From Sporosarcina highlanderae (lineage in GTDB: Bacteria > Bacillota > Bacilli > Bacillales_A > Planococcaceae): a stretch of 64,000 nt of DNA. The position numbers were made by a program, and so were the translations under genes. A model generated the notes under the pieces. The model was given only the letters and a program-made list of their open reading frames with translations, searched no databases and was not told the DNA's origin. The stretch lies in assembly GCF_030433715.1 (NCBI RefSeq), contig NZ_JAROCC010000003.1, positions 225,836 through 289,835 on the forward strand, written 5' to 3'. Shown here piece after piece: positions 46,396 through 55,416 of this stretch (positions within the stretch are counted from its first letter, which is position 1; the number at the start of each line of letters is the position of its first letter).

Positions 46396-47526
46396 ATGAT
46401 TTATTTTGATAATAGTGCAACGACGCAGCCTGATGAAAGTGTGCTTGAATCTTTTATTGCAGCCAATTTACGATTTTATGCGAATCCGGCATCTATTCAT
46501 CAAATGGGCAGAGAGGCAGAGGTTTTGCTGAAACGCTCGAAGGAACAGATGTTAGAACTTGTTGACAATGAAGATGGAGAAGTTGTTATAACATCCGGTG
46601 GCACGGAAGCGAATAACTTGGCGATACACGGATTTGCACAAGCTTATAAATCGAGAGGCAATCATATCATTACAACGCAAATTGAGCATCCATCAATCTT
46701 GAATGCATGTCGCGAGTTGGAAAAGGACGGATTTGAAGTCGACTATCTCTCAGTGGATGAACAAGGTCTGATTTCGCTTCAAGAATTGGAAAGTAAGTTG
46801 AAAAAAGAAACAATTCTTGTCAGTATTATGCATGTGAATAATGAAATTGGTACTATACAACCGATTCAGCAATGTGCAGAATTGATAAAGAGAAGTGGAC
46901 GTACTATTTTTCATTCGGATTGTGTGCAAAGCTATGGAAAATTATCTGTAAGTATGAGATCGCTTGGTGTTGACGCCATTACAATTTCTGCCCATAAAAT
47001 CAATGGCCTAAAAGGTTCTGGTGCATTGTTTTTCAAAAATAATGTTAAACCGAATGCTATAAATTTCGGTGGTGGTCAGGAAAATGGTCTTAGAAGCGGG
47101 ACAGTATCAGTTCCAAATGCTGTATCTATGGCGAAAGCGATGAGAATTAGTGCTGAACAGCACGAAAGAAAAAATTATAGAAATTGGAAAAAGAAGATTA
47201 TCGACGCGTGTGCTGAAATCGAACTCGTCAAAGTCGTTTCTCCTGATAATGCGGCTCCTCATATAATTTCATTAGCATTCAAGTCGATCAATGGTGAAGT
47301 TGCTATCAATTACTTTCAAGAGAAAGGCATCATCATTTCAACTTCAAGTGCCTGTTTTTCGAAAAGCAAAAATGCAAGTCATGTCGTGGAAGCGATCGAT
47401 TTGGATAAAAAGTTTAAAAATGGTGTCATCCGCATTAGTTTCGGCAACACTAATACAGAAGAAGAAGTAGATACATTTATTACAGTTTTACGCGAATTTG
47501 TGGAATTGATTGAGAGGGGAAAATAA
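46396..47526 (+). CDS. nifZ: Cysteine desulfurase (NifS/IscS-like, NifZ)
   Basis: The 376-residue fold-type I PLP enzyme has YFDNSATTQPDESVLE, VITSGGTEANNLAI, the PLP lysine motif DAITISAHKINGLKGSGALFF and the cysteine loop ISTSSACFSKSKNASHVV. It removes sulfur from cysteine as an enzyme persulfide. The gene ends 3 bases before thiI, and in B. subtilis NifZ supplies the sulfur for 4-thiouridine made by ThiI. AAAGGA precedes the ATG. Confidence 0.95.
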   Translation: MIYFDNSATTQPDESVLESFIAANLRFYANPASIHQMGREAEVLLKRSKEQMLELVDNEDGEVVITSGGTEANNLAIHGFAQAYKSRGNHIITTQIEHPSILNACRELEKDGFEVDYLSVDEQGLISLQELESKLKKETILVSIMHVNNEIGTIQPIQQCAELIKRSGRTIFHSDCVQSYGKLSVSMRSLGVDAITISAHKINGLKGSGALFFKNNVKPNAINFGGGQENGLRSGTVSVPNAVSMAKAMRISAEQHERKNYRNWKKKIIDACAEIELVKVVSPDNAAPHIISLAFKSINGEVAINYFQEKGIIISTSSACFSKSKNASHVVEAIDLDKKFKNGVIRISFGNTNTEEEVDTFITVLREFVELIERGK

Positions 47527-47529
47527 GAA

Positions 47530-48738
47530 ATGGAATGGAATGAAGTTTTAATACGATACGGTGAATTGTCTTTAAAAGGCCGGAACCGGAATGTATTTGT
47601 ACGTAAATTGAAAAATAATATTAAAGATGCGATGCGGGATCTACAATCAATTCGAATTAATGCTGAACGGGATCGGATGTTTTTAATCGCAGATGACCAG
47701 GAAGATATGCAAAAAGCTATGGAAAGACTTCCTGCTATTTTTGGCATCCAATCATTTAGCCCAGTCGCAAAGTGTGAAGCGGATTTAGATGCTATAAAAT
47801 CAAAAGCTTTGGAAGTAATCGGTTCCGGTGAAACGGCCGGACAGACGTTTAAAGTGGAGATTAAACGAGCAGACAAAACATTTCCATATGTTACTGGCGA
47901 ATTGCAACAAGAAATAGGTGGACATGTATTGCGCCATTATCCTGAGCTTGTTGTTCAAATGAAAAAGCCGGATATCATTTTGTTGGTCGATATCCGAAAG
48001 GATGGAGCGTTCCTTACTTCCAAAGTATATAAAGGTGCTGGTGGAATGCCAGTTGGTTCGAACGGACATTCATTGTTAATGCTGTCTGGTGGGATAGATA
48101 GTCCGGTCGCCGGTTATCAACTCATGAAGCGCGGCGTCTCTCTTGACGCAATCCATTTTGCAAGCCCGCCTTATACGAGTGAATTGGCAAAAAGAAAAGT
48201 AATGGATTTGACAGAACGCCTTGGTTTGTTTGGTGCTTCCGTACGCTTGCATATAATACCTTTTACGGAGCTGCAACAAGCTGTTGTTCAACAAGTTCCG
48301 GATAATTTGTCTATGACAACTACAAGAAGAATGATGCTTCAAATCGCGGATAAAGTACGGGAAGAGATTGGGGCGTTGGCAATTGTTACAGGAGAAAGTC
48401 TTGGACAGGTGGCGAGTCAGACGCTTGAAAGTTTAACGGCTATTAATGAAGTAACGACAACTCCAATTCTAAGACCGCTTATCGCAATGGATAAGCTTGA
48501 AATAATCGACATCTCCCAAAAAATCGGAACATACGATATTTCAATTAGACCATACGAGGATTGCTGCACAATCTTTACACCTTCAAATCCTAAGACAAAA
48601 CCTAAATTAGAAAAAGTTCATCATTATGAAAGCTTTTTTGATTTTCAACCTTTGATTGATGAAGCAGTTAAAAATAGAACGGTAATTGAAGCCTCTTCAC
48701 AGGCGAAAAACCGAAATGACTTCGAAGATCTGCTTTGA
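47530..48738 (+). CDS. thiI: tRNA 4-thiouridine synthase ThiI
   Basis: The 402-residue protein has the NFLD/THUMP N-terminal region (ELSLKGRNRNVFVRKLKNNI) and the PP-loop ATP pyrophosphatase motif LMLSGGIDSPVAGYQLMKRG. CCTIFTPSNPKTKP near the end is also conserved. There is no C-terminal rhodanese domain, as in Bacillus. It adenylates U8 of tRNA and inserts sulfur delivered by NifZ. Same transcript as nifZ by spacing. Confidence 0.97.
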   Translation: MEWNEVLIRYGELSLKGRNRNVFVRKLKNNIKDAMRDLQSIRINAERDRMFLIADDQEDMQKAMERLPAIFGIQSFSPVAKCEADLDAIKSKALEVIGSGETAGQTFKVEIKRADKTFPYVTGELQQEIGGHVLRHYPELVVQMKKPDIILLVDIRKDGAFLTSKVYKGAGGMPVGSNGHSLLMLSGGIDSPVAGYQLMKRGVSLDAIHFASPPYTSELAKRKVMDLTERLGLFGASVRLHIIPFTELQQAVVQQVPDNLSMTTTRRMMLQIADKVREEIGALAIVTGESLGQVASQTLESLTAINEVTTTPILRPLIAMDKLEIIDISQKIGTYDISIRPYEDCCTIFTPSNPKTKPKLEKVHHYESFFDFQPLIDEAVKNRTVIEASSQAKNRNDFEDLL

Positions 48739-48768
48739 TAAAGGATTAAATTACCATTAAAACCTCCT

Positions 48769-48797
48769 GCATGAATTTCCGGATACGGTCCATTCTA
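48769..48797 (+). promoter_or_regulatory. Sigma-G promoter of the first SASP gene
   Basis: GCATG and CATTCTA are 17 bases apart, a full match to the forespore sigma-G consensus, 24 bases before the SASP start. Confidence 0.8.
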
Positions 48798-48821
48798 TAG
48801 TCACAAGGAGGTGACAACAAC

Positions 48822-49034
48822 ATGGCTAACAACAACAGCGGCAACTCAAACCAACTTCTTGTTCCAGGAGTACAACAAGCTATTGACCAAATGAAGAATG
48901 AAATCGCAGCTGAATTTGGTGTAAACCTTGGACCGGACTCCACATCGCGTGCCAACGGATCCGTCGGCGGAGAAATCACTAAGCGATTGGTGCGTCAAGC
49001 CCAACAACAAATGCAAGGCTACCAACAACAATAA
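48822..49034 (+). CDS. Small acid-soluble spore protein, alpha/beta type (copy 1)
   Basis: The 70-residue protein has the canonical alpha/beta SASP sequence: the GPR protease cleavage site NEIAAEFGV and the DNA-binding C-terminal region [28 protein letters not shown]. It coats spore DNA into an A-like form and protects it from UV and chemicals. AAGGAGGTGA precedes the ATG. It is nearly identical to the next gene, promoter included. Confidence 0.98.
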   Translation: MANNNSGNSNQLLVPGVQQAIDQMKNEIAAEFGVNLGPDSTSRANGSVGGEITKRLVRQAQQQMQGYQQQ

Positions 49035-49042
49035 CGTTTTAT

Positions 49043-49078
49043 GAAACTGTCCCGGAAACATTCCGGGGCAGTTTTTTA
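49043..49078 (+). terminator. Intrinsic terminator of SASP copy 1
   Basis: AAACTGTCCCGGAA pairs with TTCCGGGGCAGTTT, followed by TTTATC. Confidence 0.85.
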
Positions 49079-49121
49079 TCGTATTTTTTCACACTTTTTT
49101 TCTTGCATTTAAAAATTTCCT

Positions 49122-49150
49122 GCATGATTTTCCGGATACGGCACATTCTA
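49122..49150 (+). promoter_or_regulatory. Sigma-G promoter of the second SASP gene
   Basis: GCATG and CATTCTA are again 17 bases apart, with almost the same sequence around as in copy 1. Confidence 0.8.
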
Positions 49151-49174
49151 TAGTCACAAGGAGGTGACAACATC

Positions 49175-49378
49175 ATGGCTAACAACAACAGCGGTAACTC
49201 AAACCAACTTTTAGTTCCAGGAGTACAACAAGCAATCGACCAAATGAAGAACGAAATCGCAGCAGAATTTGGTGTAAACCTTGGACCGGACTCCACATCG
49301 CGTGCCAACGGATCCGTCGGCGGAGAAATCACAAAGCGATTAGTGCGTCAAGCCCAATCACAAATGAAAGGCTTCTAA
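49175..49378 (+). CDS. Small acid-soluble spore protein, alpha/beta type (copy 2)
   Basis: The 67-residue protein differs from copy 1 only at its C-terminal end (SQMKGF in place of QQMQGYQQQ). DNA identity runs from before the promoter to near the stop codon, so the two genes come from a recent tandem duplication or are kept alike by gene conversion. Same spore DNA-binding role. Confidence 0.98.
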   Translation: MANNNSGNSNQLLVPGVQQAIDQMKNEIAAEFGVNLGPDSTSRANGSVGGEITKRLVRQAQSQMKGF

Positions 49379-49384
49379 TATAAT

Positions 49385-49418
49385 GGCTGTCCTGGATAAT
49401 TCCAGGACAGTTTTTTTC
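49385..49418 (+). terminator. Intrinsic terminator of SASP copy 2
   Basis: CTGTCCTGGA pairs with TCCAGGACAG, followed by TTTTTTTC. Confidence 0.85.
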
Positions 49419-49420
49419 TT

Positions 49421-49452
49421 TCTATGGGAAGTCGTCAAGATCAATGGGAAGC
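49421..49452. repeat. Two-copy relative of the 21-bp array, core TCTATGGGAAGT
   Basis: TCTATGGGAAGT at 49421 and TCAATGGGAAGC at 49441 lie 20 bases apart, directly after the SASP terminator. The first core is identical to the repeated core at 55.4 kb. Confidence 0.6.
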
Positions 49453-49584
49453 GGCTTAACTCACACCAAGTCTTCTCAATAGGATAAGCAATTATTCAAA
49501 TGTCTTGTATGAAAAGTAAATATGTTTTGAACTCTCGTCATTGAGTTTGTATAATTGAACTAATACAAAAAGGGGGAGAAACAA

Positions 49585-51162
49585 ATGATCCGCGAGCAAT
49601 TAGTGGCACCTGAGATGTATAATCTTGTTTCTGAATTTGAAAAGTACGCAACCGGGGAAGGTAAGCCCGCGCTCATTTATGTAAATTCAAATGGCGATGA
49701 AAAAGAAATTACATACGATGAATTGATGGCATCAGCGAATAAGGCCGCAAATGTTTTCGTTGAAAACGGTCTTCGAAAAGGTGATGTGATTCTTGTCATG
49801 GTTCCTCGCTTAATCGATGCATATGTTACATACATTGGCGCTCTGAAGGCAGGGATTGTTGTCATTCCGAGTTCCGAAATGCTACGTTCCTCCGATATTG
49901 AATACAGGTTAGAGCATAGTGGTGCAAAAGCAATTGTTGCTTATGAAGCATTTATGGATCAATTTGAAACCGTTACTAATATGGATGATGTTGAATTATT
50001 CGTGATTGGTAAATCGGAAAAAGGGCAGAAGTCTTTGACTGAATTAATGGATAATGCATCTTCAGATTTCGTGGCTTCGAAAACGAAAGGAACCGATATG
50101 GCGTTCCTTTCATATACTTCGGGCACGACCGGGAAGCCAAAGGGAGTCGTTCATACCCACGCTTGGGGTTACGCTCATTTAAGAACAGCAGGTCCTAACT
50201 GGTTGGGTATTAACGAAGGCGACGTAGTGTGGGCCACAGCAGCTCCGGGGTGGCAGAAGTGGATTTGGACGCCATTCCTATCAGTTCTTGGAAGTGGAGC
50301 TACAGGACTTGTATATAACGGACGATTCGAAGTGAAAACATATTTGGAAGCAATTAAAAAATATGAAGTAAATGTTTTATGCTGTACACCTACAGAATAC
50401 CGCTTCATGGCCAAAGCTGAAAACTTACAGGACTTTGACTTGTCATCTTTAAAAAGTGCAGTATCCGCTGGTGAACCTTTAAACAGAGAAGTGATTGATA
50501 CTTTCAGCAAAGTATTCAATCTTCAAGTAAGGGACGGATATGGCCAAACCGAAAATACATTACTTGTAGGAACTATGCTTGGCATGGAAGCAAGGCCGGG
50601 GTCTATGGGAAAACCGACTCCAGGTAACCAGGTCGACATCATTAATGATGAAGGGGTCCCTGTTTCAGCAGGGGAGGTCGGAGATATTGCCGTACATATT
50701 TCCACTCCAGCTCTCTTCAAGGAATATTTGAACGATCCTGAACGAACAAAGATGCAGTTCAGAGGAGAATATTATGTAACAGGAGACCGTGCGAAACTTG
50801 ATGAAGACGGATATTTCTGGTTTGAGGGCCGCGGTGACGATATTATAATCAGCTCAGGCTATACAATAGGACCATTTGAGGTGGAGGATGCGTTGACTAA
50901 GCATCCCGCTGTTCGAGAATGTGCTGTTGTCGGTAGTCCCGATGAAGTTCGGGGGGCAATCGTCAAAGCATTTATCGTATTACGTGACCCAAAAATGAAA
51001 CATGATGAAAGTTTAACTAAGGAATTGCAGGAGCATGTAAAATCACTAACTGCACCTTACAAATATCCACGTAAAATAGAATTCATTAATGAATTGCCAA
51101 AAACGGCATCCGGGAAAATCATGCGTGTTGAGTTAAGAAAAGCAGAGCAGAATAAAGGGTGA
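49585..51162 (+). CDS. Short/branched-chain acyl-CoA synthetase (AMP-forming; YtcI/MbcS-like)
   Basis: The 525-residue ANL-family enzyme has FLSYTSGTTGKPKGVVHTH, VRDGYGQTENTLLVG, YYVTGDRAKLDEDGYFWFEGRGDDII and the C-terminal LPKTASGKIMRVELR with the catalytic lysine. The sequence around the acyl pocket (ATAAPGWQKWIWTPF) fits the MbcS/YtcI group of short branched-chain acyl-CoA synthetases. The exact acid is inferred. GGGGGAG precedes the ATG. Closed by a terminator. Confidence 0.88.
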   Translation: MIREQLVAPEMYNLVSEFEKYATGEGKPALIYVNSNGDEKEITYDELMASANKAANVFVENGLRKGDVILVMVPRLIDAYVTYIGALKAGIVVIPSSEMLRSSDIEYRLEHSGAKAIVAYEAFMDQFETVTNMDDVELFVIGKSEKGQKSLTELMDNASSDFVASKTKGTDMAFLSYTSGTTGKPKGVVHTHAWGYAHLRTAGPNWLGINEGDVVWATAAPGWQKWIWTPFLSVLGSGATGLVYNGRFEVKTYLEAIKKYEVNVLCCTPTEYRFMAKAENLQDFDLSSLKSAVSAGEPLNREVIDTFSKVFNLQVRDGYGQTENTLLVGTMLGMEARPGSMGKPTPGNQVDIINDEGVPVSAGEVGDIAVHISTPALFKEYLNDPERTKMQFRGEYYVTGDRAKLDEDGYFWFEGRGDDIIISSGYTIGPFEVEDALTKHPAVRECAVVGSPDEVRGAIVKAFIVLRDPKMKHDESLTKELQEHVKSLTAPYKYPRKIEFINELPKTASGKIMRVELRKAEQNKG

Positions 51163-51164
51163 AC

Positions 51165-51199
51165 AAAAACCGGCCATCCATATGGAGGCCGGTTTTATT
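51165..51199 (+). terminator. Intrinsic terminator of the acyl-CoA synthetase gene
   Basis: AAAACCGGCCATCCA pairs with TGGAGGCCGGTTTT (one bulge). Confidence 0.85.
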
Positions 51200-51218
51200 C
51201 TAATAAGGGGGCGTCGTT

Positions 51219-52124
51219 ATGCAGACAGAAAAAAGCGGTGTCCTTTGGGTTGCCGGATCCTTTGTATTATGGGGAGTTATGCCGATTTATTGGAAACACC
51301 TATCGCATGTGCAAAGTGATGAAATCCTTACGGGGCGAATCATGTGGGCATTCTTTTCTACACTTTTATTAATCGTCATTTTAAGAAATGGTAAACAATT
51401 GGTTCAGGATGTACGGGAACTTTGGAAAAAACAGTTCCAATTCTGGAGTCTCTTCATAGCATCGGTATTGGTAACGTCGAATTGGTTCATCTACATATGG
51501 GCGGTTAATAATAATTATATAGTACAAACTAGTTTGGGGTATTATATCAATCCACTTGTATCTGTATTATTAGGCATTTTTTTTCTGAAAGAGAAATTAT
51601 CTTCGATGCAAAAGATTGCCTTCCTATTAGCAACGTCGGCTGTTATTATACTGACAATTTCATATGGGAAGTTTCCTTGGATTTCGCTAAGTCTTGCGAT
51701 CACTTTTGCAGTATATGGTTTCATCAAGAAAAGAATTCAGTTGGATTCACTCCGTGGACTGGCAATTGAGACTCTATTCATGACACCTTTTGCAATAGGA
51801 TATTATATTTTATTATTTACGAAAGGACAGGCTGTCTTTTTGCATTTGGATAGTAAGACAGACATACTTCTTATTTTGACAGGTATCGCAACTGCGTTGC
51901 CGTTAGTCATGTATGCGAAAGGCGTTCAAATGATACCACTTTACGTGTCTGGGTTCTTCCAATATATCGCTCCTACGATGATGCTGTTTTTAGGTGTTGT
52001 TGTTTATAAGGAAGCATTTTCAGTAATCGAAATGCTTTCGTTTTCAATAATCTGGGCGGCGCTGATCCTTTTCACAATCTCCAAAGTATATGAGTCAATA
52101 TCAATGAAAAGGAATGCACACTAA
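51219..52124 (+). CDS. rarD: EamA-family transporter RarD
   Basis: The 301-residue protein has about ten membrane spans in two EamA halves. It starts SGVLWVAGSFVLWGVMPIYWK, with WFIYIWAVNNNYIVQTSLGYYINPLVSVLLG, the RarD signature. The substrate is unknown; the family is called chloramphenicol-sensitive protein RarD by history. GGGGG precedes the ATG. Probably a single-gene unit. Confidence 0.92.
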   Translation: MQTEKSGVLWVAGSFVLWGVMPIYWKHLSHVQSDEILTGRIMWAFFSTLLLIVILRNGKQLVQDVRELWKKQFQFWSLFIASVLVTSNWFIYIWAVNNNYIVQTSLGYYINPLVSVLLGIFFLKEKLSSMQKIAFLLATSAVIILTISYGKFPWISLSLAITFAVYGFIKKRIQLDSLRGLAIETLFMTPFAIGYYILLFTKGQAVFLHLDSKTDILLILTGIATALPLVMYAKGVQMIPLYVSGFFQYIAPTMMLFLGVVVYKEAFSVIEMLSFSIIWAALILFTISKVYESISMKRNAH

Positions 52125-52203
52125 CTATGTAATAATAATAAATGAAACAATTTGTGAAGTTATACGTATATAGTAGTGGAGAAGAGAAGGAGGAACTAAT
52201 CTT

Positions 52204-53208
52204 ATGACGATTAAACGGTGGATTGCAATCATAGTTGCGGCGGTTCTGATCTTTATTTCAGTGGGCGTCAATTCGCTATCGTACATATTCACAAGAGATC
52301 TTAACGGTTTCTTGGAACAGATGGGTGCTGCAAACAATGCATATAGTGAAAAGGTTATCGAGCAAGGCAGAAGCAGAGACCGAATTGCTGTCCTGAAATT
52401 AGACGGCGTCATTCAGGACGTTGGAAGCTCCCTATTCGCATCAGGGGGATACAATCATCAATTTTTCATGTCCCAGCTGAATGATGTACTTAATGATCAA
52501 TCGGTTAAAGGCGTAGTCCTTTCCGTCAATACACCAGGTGGCGGAGTAGTTGAATCATCCGATATTTATGATTCAATCCGGGCAATTCAAATTGAAAGGG
52601 AAATTCCAATCTACGTCGCGATGGGTGGCATGGCAGCATCGGGTGGATATTATGTATCCGCACCTGCTGAAAAAATCTTTGTCCACCCTGAAACAATTAC
52701 AGGTTCCATCGGTGTCATTATGGAAAGTGTGAATTACGCAAAATTGGCCGAGAAATACGGTATTGATTTTAATACGATAAAGACAGGTCCATATAAGGAC
52801 ATTATGAGTGGATCACGTGAAATGACAAAAGAAGAACATAATATGCTTCAGGAAATGATTAATGACTCATATGAACGTTTTGTGGATATTGTGGTTGAAG
52901 GGCGCAATATGTCCCCAGAAGCTGTGAAAAAAGTGGCGGATGGCCGGATCATGAATGGCAGACAGGCGATTGAATCCGGTCTCGCGGACGAAGTCGGCAA
53001 AATGGGTGACGTCATTGATGCTTTAAAGGCGGATTACAAATTGGAGAATGCAACAGTTTTTGAATATGCACCAATGGACAGCTTTGCCTCAATTTTCGGG
53101 GTGAATGTCGGTAACCTATTTGGTAGGAATGTGGAGTCGGAACTGATTGGCAAGTTACTTTCAGATTATGATGCCCCACGGATGATGTATTTGTATGGTG
53201 AAAAATAA
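52204..53208 (+). CDS. sppA: Signal peptide peptidase SppA
   Basis: The 334-residue S49 serine protease has an N-terminal membrane anchor (WIAIIVAAVLIFISVGVNSL). The catalytic Ser lies in MGGMAASGGYYVSAPA, preceded by LSVNTPGGGVVESSDIY, and the catalytic Lys in TIKTGPYKDIMSGSREMTKEE. It degrades leftover signal peptides in the membrane; B. subtilis SppA is also tied to lantibiotic resistance. AAGGAGG precedes the ATG. The yteJ gene follows after 14 bases. Confidence 0.95.
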   Translation: MTIKRWIAIIVAAVLIFISVGVNSLSYIFTRDLNGFLEQMGAANNAYSEKVIEQGRSRDRIAVLKLDGVIQDVGSSLFASGGYNHQFFMSQLNDVLNDQSVKGVVLSVNTPGGGVVESSDIYDSIRAIQIEREIPIYVAMGGMAASGGYYVSAPAEKIFVHPETITGSIGVIMESVNYAKLAEKYGIDFNTIKTGPYKDIMSGSREMTKEEHNMLQEMINDSYERFVDIVVEGRNMSPEAVKKVADGRIMNGRQAIESGLADEVGKMGDVIDALKADYKLENATVFEYAPMDSFASIFGVNVGNLFGRNVESELIGKLLSDYDAPRMMYLYGEK

Positions 53209-53222
53209 GGGAGGAGATAATA

Positions 53223-53804
53223 ATGACGGATGATATAAATCAAAATCAAACGATGACGGACGTTGCTGGGCAAAGTCGCCTTCCTCAATATGAAATACTA
53301 AAAACAGAACAATTTAGACCGAAGTTAGCGGGTTTCTGGACCCGGTTCTGGGCATATTTAATTGACCTGACTATGGTATCCGCGGTTAGTGGAATTCTCA
53401 TCAAACCGATATTTAGAGTTTTTGACATTAAAATTTCCAATCCGGGCTTTCTGCTTTTCAGTTCGTACAAGGTAGTAATCTTATTGCTACTCCTTGTATA
53501 TTTTGCCCTTATGACGAAATTTTTCAGTCAAACAATCGGGAAAATGATAATGGGCATTAAAGTTGTTCAAAAAGACGGTGGGGGGCTTTCCTGGGGGACA
53601 ATTCTTTTTAGAGAGGTTATCGGTCGTTTCATATCAAGACTTTTGACGCTTCCATATCTACTTGTTATTTTCATGCCTAAAAAAGAAGCGCTGCATGATC
53701 TGTTTGCGGACACATATGTCATTCATGAGCAGTCCTTTGAAAAAGAAGTAGTTGAAACAAGGCGTGAGAAGGTCGAAGAGTTGCAAGCGGGAACAATTGT
53801 TTAG
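53223..53804 (+). CDS. yteJ: RDD-family membrane protein YteJ
   Basis: The 193-residue protein has an RDD domain with 3-4 membrane spans: FWTRFWAYLIDLTMVSAVSGILI (Arg and Asp of the motif), FSQTIGKMIMGIKVV and ALHDLFADTYVIH (the final DLFADT is typical). In B. subtilis SppA and YteJ act together, YteJ modulating SppA. The 14-base gap to sppA supports the same unit. GGGAGGAG precedes the ATG. Confidence 0.93.
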   Translation: MTDDINQNQTMTDVAGQSRLPQYEILKTEQFRPKLAGFWTRFWAYLIDLTMVSAVSGILIKPIFRVFDIKISNPGFLLFSSYKVVILLLLLVYFALMTKFFSQTIGKMIMGIKVVQKDGGGLSWGTILFREVIGRFISRLLTLPYLLVIFMPKKEALHDLFADTYVIHEQSFEKEVVETRREKVEELQAGTIV

Positions 53805-53838
53805 TAGAATGAAATGAAATGATAGAGGAGGCGTCTTC

Positions 53839-54345
53839 ATGGTTAGTGTTACTTTCAAACAAAATCCGGTTACATTGCTGGGTAAAGAAGTTACGGTTGG
53901 CGACAAAGCTCCAGATTTCACAGTTCTTTCAAATGGTTTGAAACCTGTCACGTTGGACGATTCAAAAGGAAAGGTCCGATTGATCAGCGTTGTACCATCA
54001 CTTGATACGGGTGTATGTTCATTGCAAACAAAAAAATTCAACGAAGAAGCGTCTTCACTTGGTGATGATGTTGAAGTACTCACAATCTCTGTTGACCTTC
54101 CATTTGCTCAAGCAAGATGGGTTAAGGCCGAGGATGCCAATAACGTCAAAACATTATCAGACCATCGTGATCTGTCATTCGGAGAAGCATTTGGCGTTGC
54201 TATCAATGAATTACGACTGTTAGCGCGTTCCATCTTCGTCGTTGATAAGGATGACAATATCGCTTACGTAGAATATGTAAAAGAAGTAACGGATCATCCG
54301 GATTACGATAAGGCGATTGAAGCTGTAAAAAAGTTAACTGAATAA
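53839..54345 (+). CDS. tpx: Thiol peroxidase Tpx, lacking the resolving cysteine
   Basis: The 168-residue peroxiredoxin has Cys60 in PSLDTGVCSLQTKKFNEEA, the peroxidatic site. The partner motif, normally LPFAQARWC, reads LPFAQARWVKA, with Val at residue 95. No other Cys exists in the protein. Tpx normally forms a Cys60-Cys95 disulfide reduced by thioredoxin, so this one would act as a 1-Cys enzyme using another thiol such as bacillithiol; that part is inference. GGAGG precedes the ATG. Confidence 0.94.
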   Translation: MVSVTFKQNPVTLLGKEVTVGDKAPDFTVLSNGLKPVTLDDSKGKVRLISVVPSLDTGVCSLQTKKFNEEASSLGDDVEVLTISVDLPFAQARWVKAEDANNVKTLSDHRDLSFGEAFGVAINELRLLARSIFVVDKDDNIAYVEYVKEVTDHPDYDKAIEAVKKLTE

Positions 54346-54349
54346 TAAT

Positions 54350-54378
54350 TGGCCCACTCGGAAACGGGTGGGCTTTTC
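54350..54378 (+). terminator. Intrinsic terminator of tpx
   Basis: GGCCCACTCG pairs with CGGGTGGGCT, followed by TTTC. Confidence 0.75.
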
Positions 54379-54418
54379 ACAGCATTACATTTTTTAGAAT
54401 TGATAAGAGGGATAAAAC

Positions 54419-55336
54419 ATGGTTACAAATACTGAACATATCTTTAAGTTTTTAGACGAGTTTGCAACTTCGAATCAGGAGAATCTTTATTTAGAGTCAA
54501 TCATTGATGCATGCAATCAATGGTTATCCGGCGAAAGTATGCCCAGGTTGAGTCCTTCGGTTACAAAGGAAGAAATACGAAGAGGAATACAGCTTGCGGT
54601 TTTAAAAGGAATGAAAGAGCATGCGCAACCAAATCATCAGATGACACCGGATGCAATTGGCATGCTTATCGGCCATTTTGCAAATAGGCTTATGGATAAA
54701 AAGGATCAAGTGACCTTATTAGATCCTGCTGCTGGTACAGGCAACCTTCTGTTTACTGTCATGAACACTATGGGGGAGAAAGCCGTGGCTACATCCGTGG
54801 AAATCGATGAGCTATTGGTGAGACTTTCCGCTGTTTCTGCAGACCTACTTGAGCAGCCTGTACAGTTTTTTGTACAAGATGCGTTGCGTCCGTTAATGGT
54901 CGACCCGGTGGATTTAGTTATTTGTGATTTACCTGTTGGTTTTTATCCAGATGATGAAAATGCCATCAATTTTGAAATGATGCCTGCAGAAGGACATGCC
55001 TATTCGCATCATTTATTCATCGAACAATCGATGAATCATTTAAAGGGTGGGGGATATGGAATCTTCCTTGTTCCGGCTTCCATTTTTGAGTCGGATCAAT
55101 CTTCCTTGCTCCATCGCTATGTGAAAAAGAATGCGCTTGTACGTGCGGTTATACAATTGCCGGAATCCCTATTTAGAAGTTCGGTACATGAGAAAAGCAT
55201 CCTTGTGCTTCAGAAACCTGAACCGAATATGAAAGGGACACCTGATGTCCTTTTAACGAAAGTACCGAATATGTCAGATAAAAACGCAATGGCATCATTC
55301 TTACGTAAGATTGATGAGTGGGTTGATGAACAATAA
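54419..55336 (+). CDS. ytxK: SAM-dependent methyltransferase YtxK (N6-adenine MTase fold)
   Basis: The 305-residue protein has the type I restriction-modification N6-Mtase fold: SAM motif LLDPAAGTGNLLFTVMN and the active-site region VDLVICDLPVGFYPDDENA. The usual N-P-P-Y is replaced by D-L-P-V-G, typical of the YtxK group, so adenine methylation of DNA is doubtful. The start is the ATG at 54419 with AGAGGGA upstream. B. subtilis ytxK is followed by ackA; here the gene is followed by a terminator, a repeat array and dapA on the other strand. Confidence 0.85.
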   Translation: MVTNTEHIFKFLDEFATSNQENLYLESIIDACNQWLSGESMPRLSPSVTKEEIRRGIQLAVLKGMKEHAQPNHQMTPDAIGMLIGHFANRLMDKKDQVTLLDPAAGTGNLLFTVMNTMGEKAVATSVEIDELLVRLSAVSADLLEQPVQFFVQDALRPLMVDPVDLVICDLPVGFYPDDENAINFEMMPAEGHAYSHHLFIEQSMNHLKGGGYGIFLVPASIFESDQSSLLHRYVKKNALVRAVIQLPESLFRSSVHEKSILVLQKPEPNMKGTPDVLLTKVPNMSDKNAMASFLRKIDEWVDEQ

Positions 55337-55343
55337 TATAATG

Positions 55344-55388
55344 AAAAAAGGCGATACGTCATTCAATCGAATGATGTGTCGCTTTTTG
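55344..55388 (+). terminator. Intrinsic terminator of ytxK
   Basis: AAAAAGGCGATACGTCATT pairs with AATGATGTGTCGCTTTTT, an 18-bp stem with one G-T position. Confidence 0.85.
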
Positions 55389-55416
55389 AATTGTGTACTT
55401 ACGCGGGAATAGAAGC

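Noticed and set aside
48746..49332. Two similar minus-strand frames opposite the SASP genes
   Set aside because: They mirror each other only because the SASP genes are duplicated; no ribosome sites.
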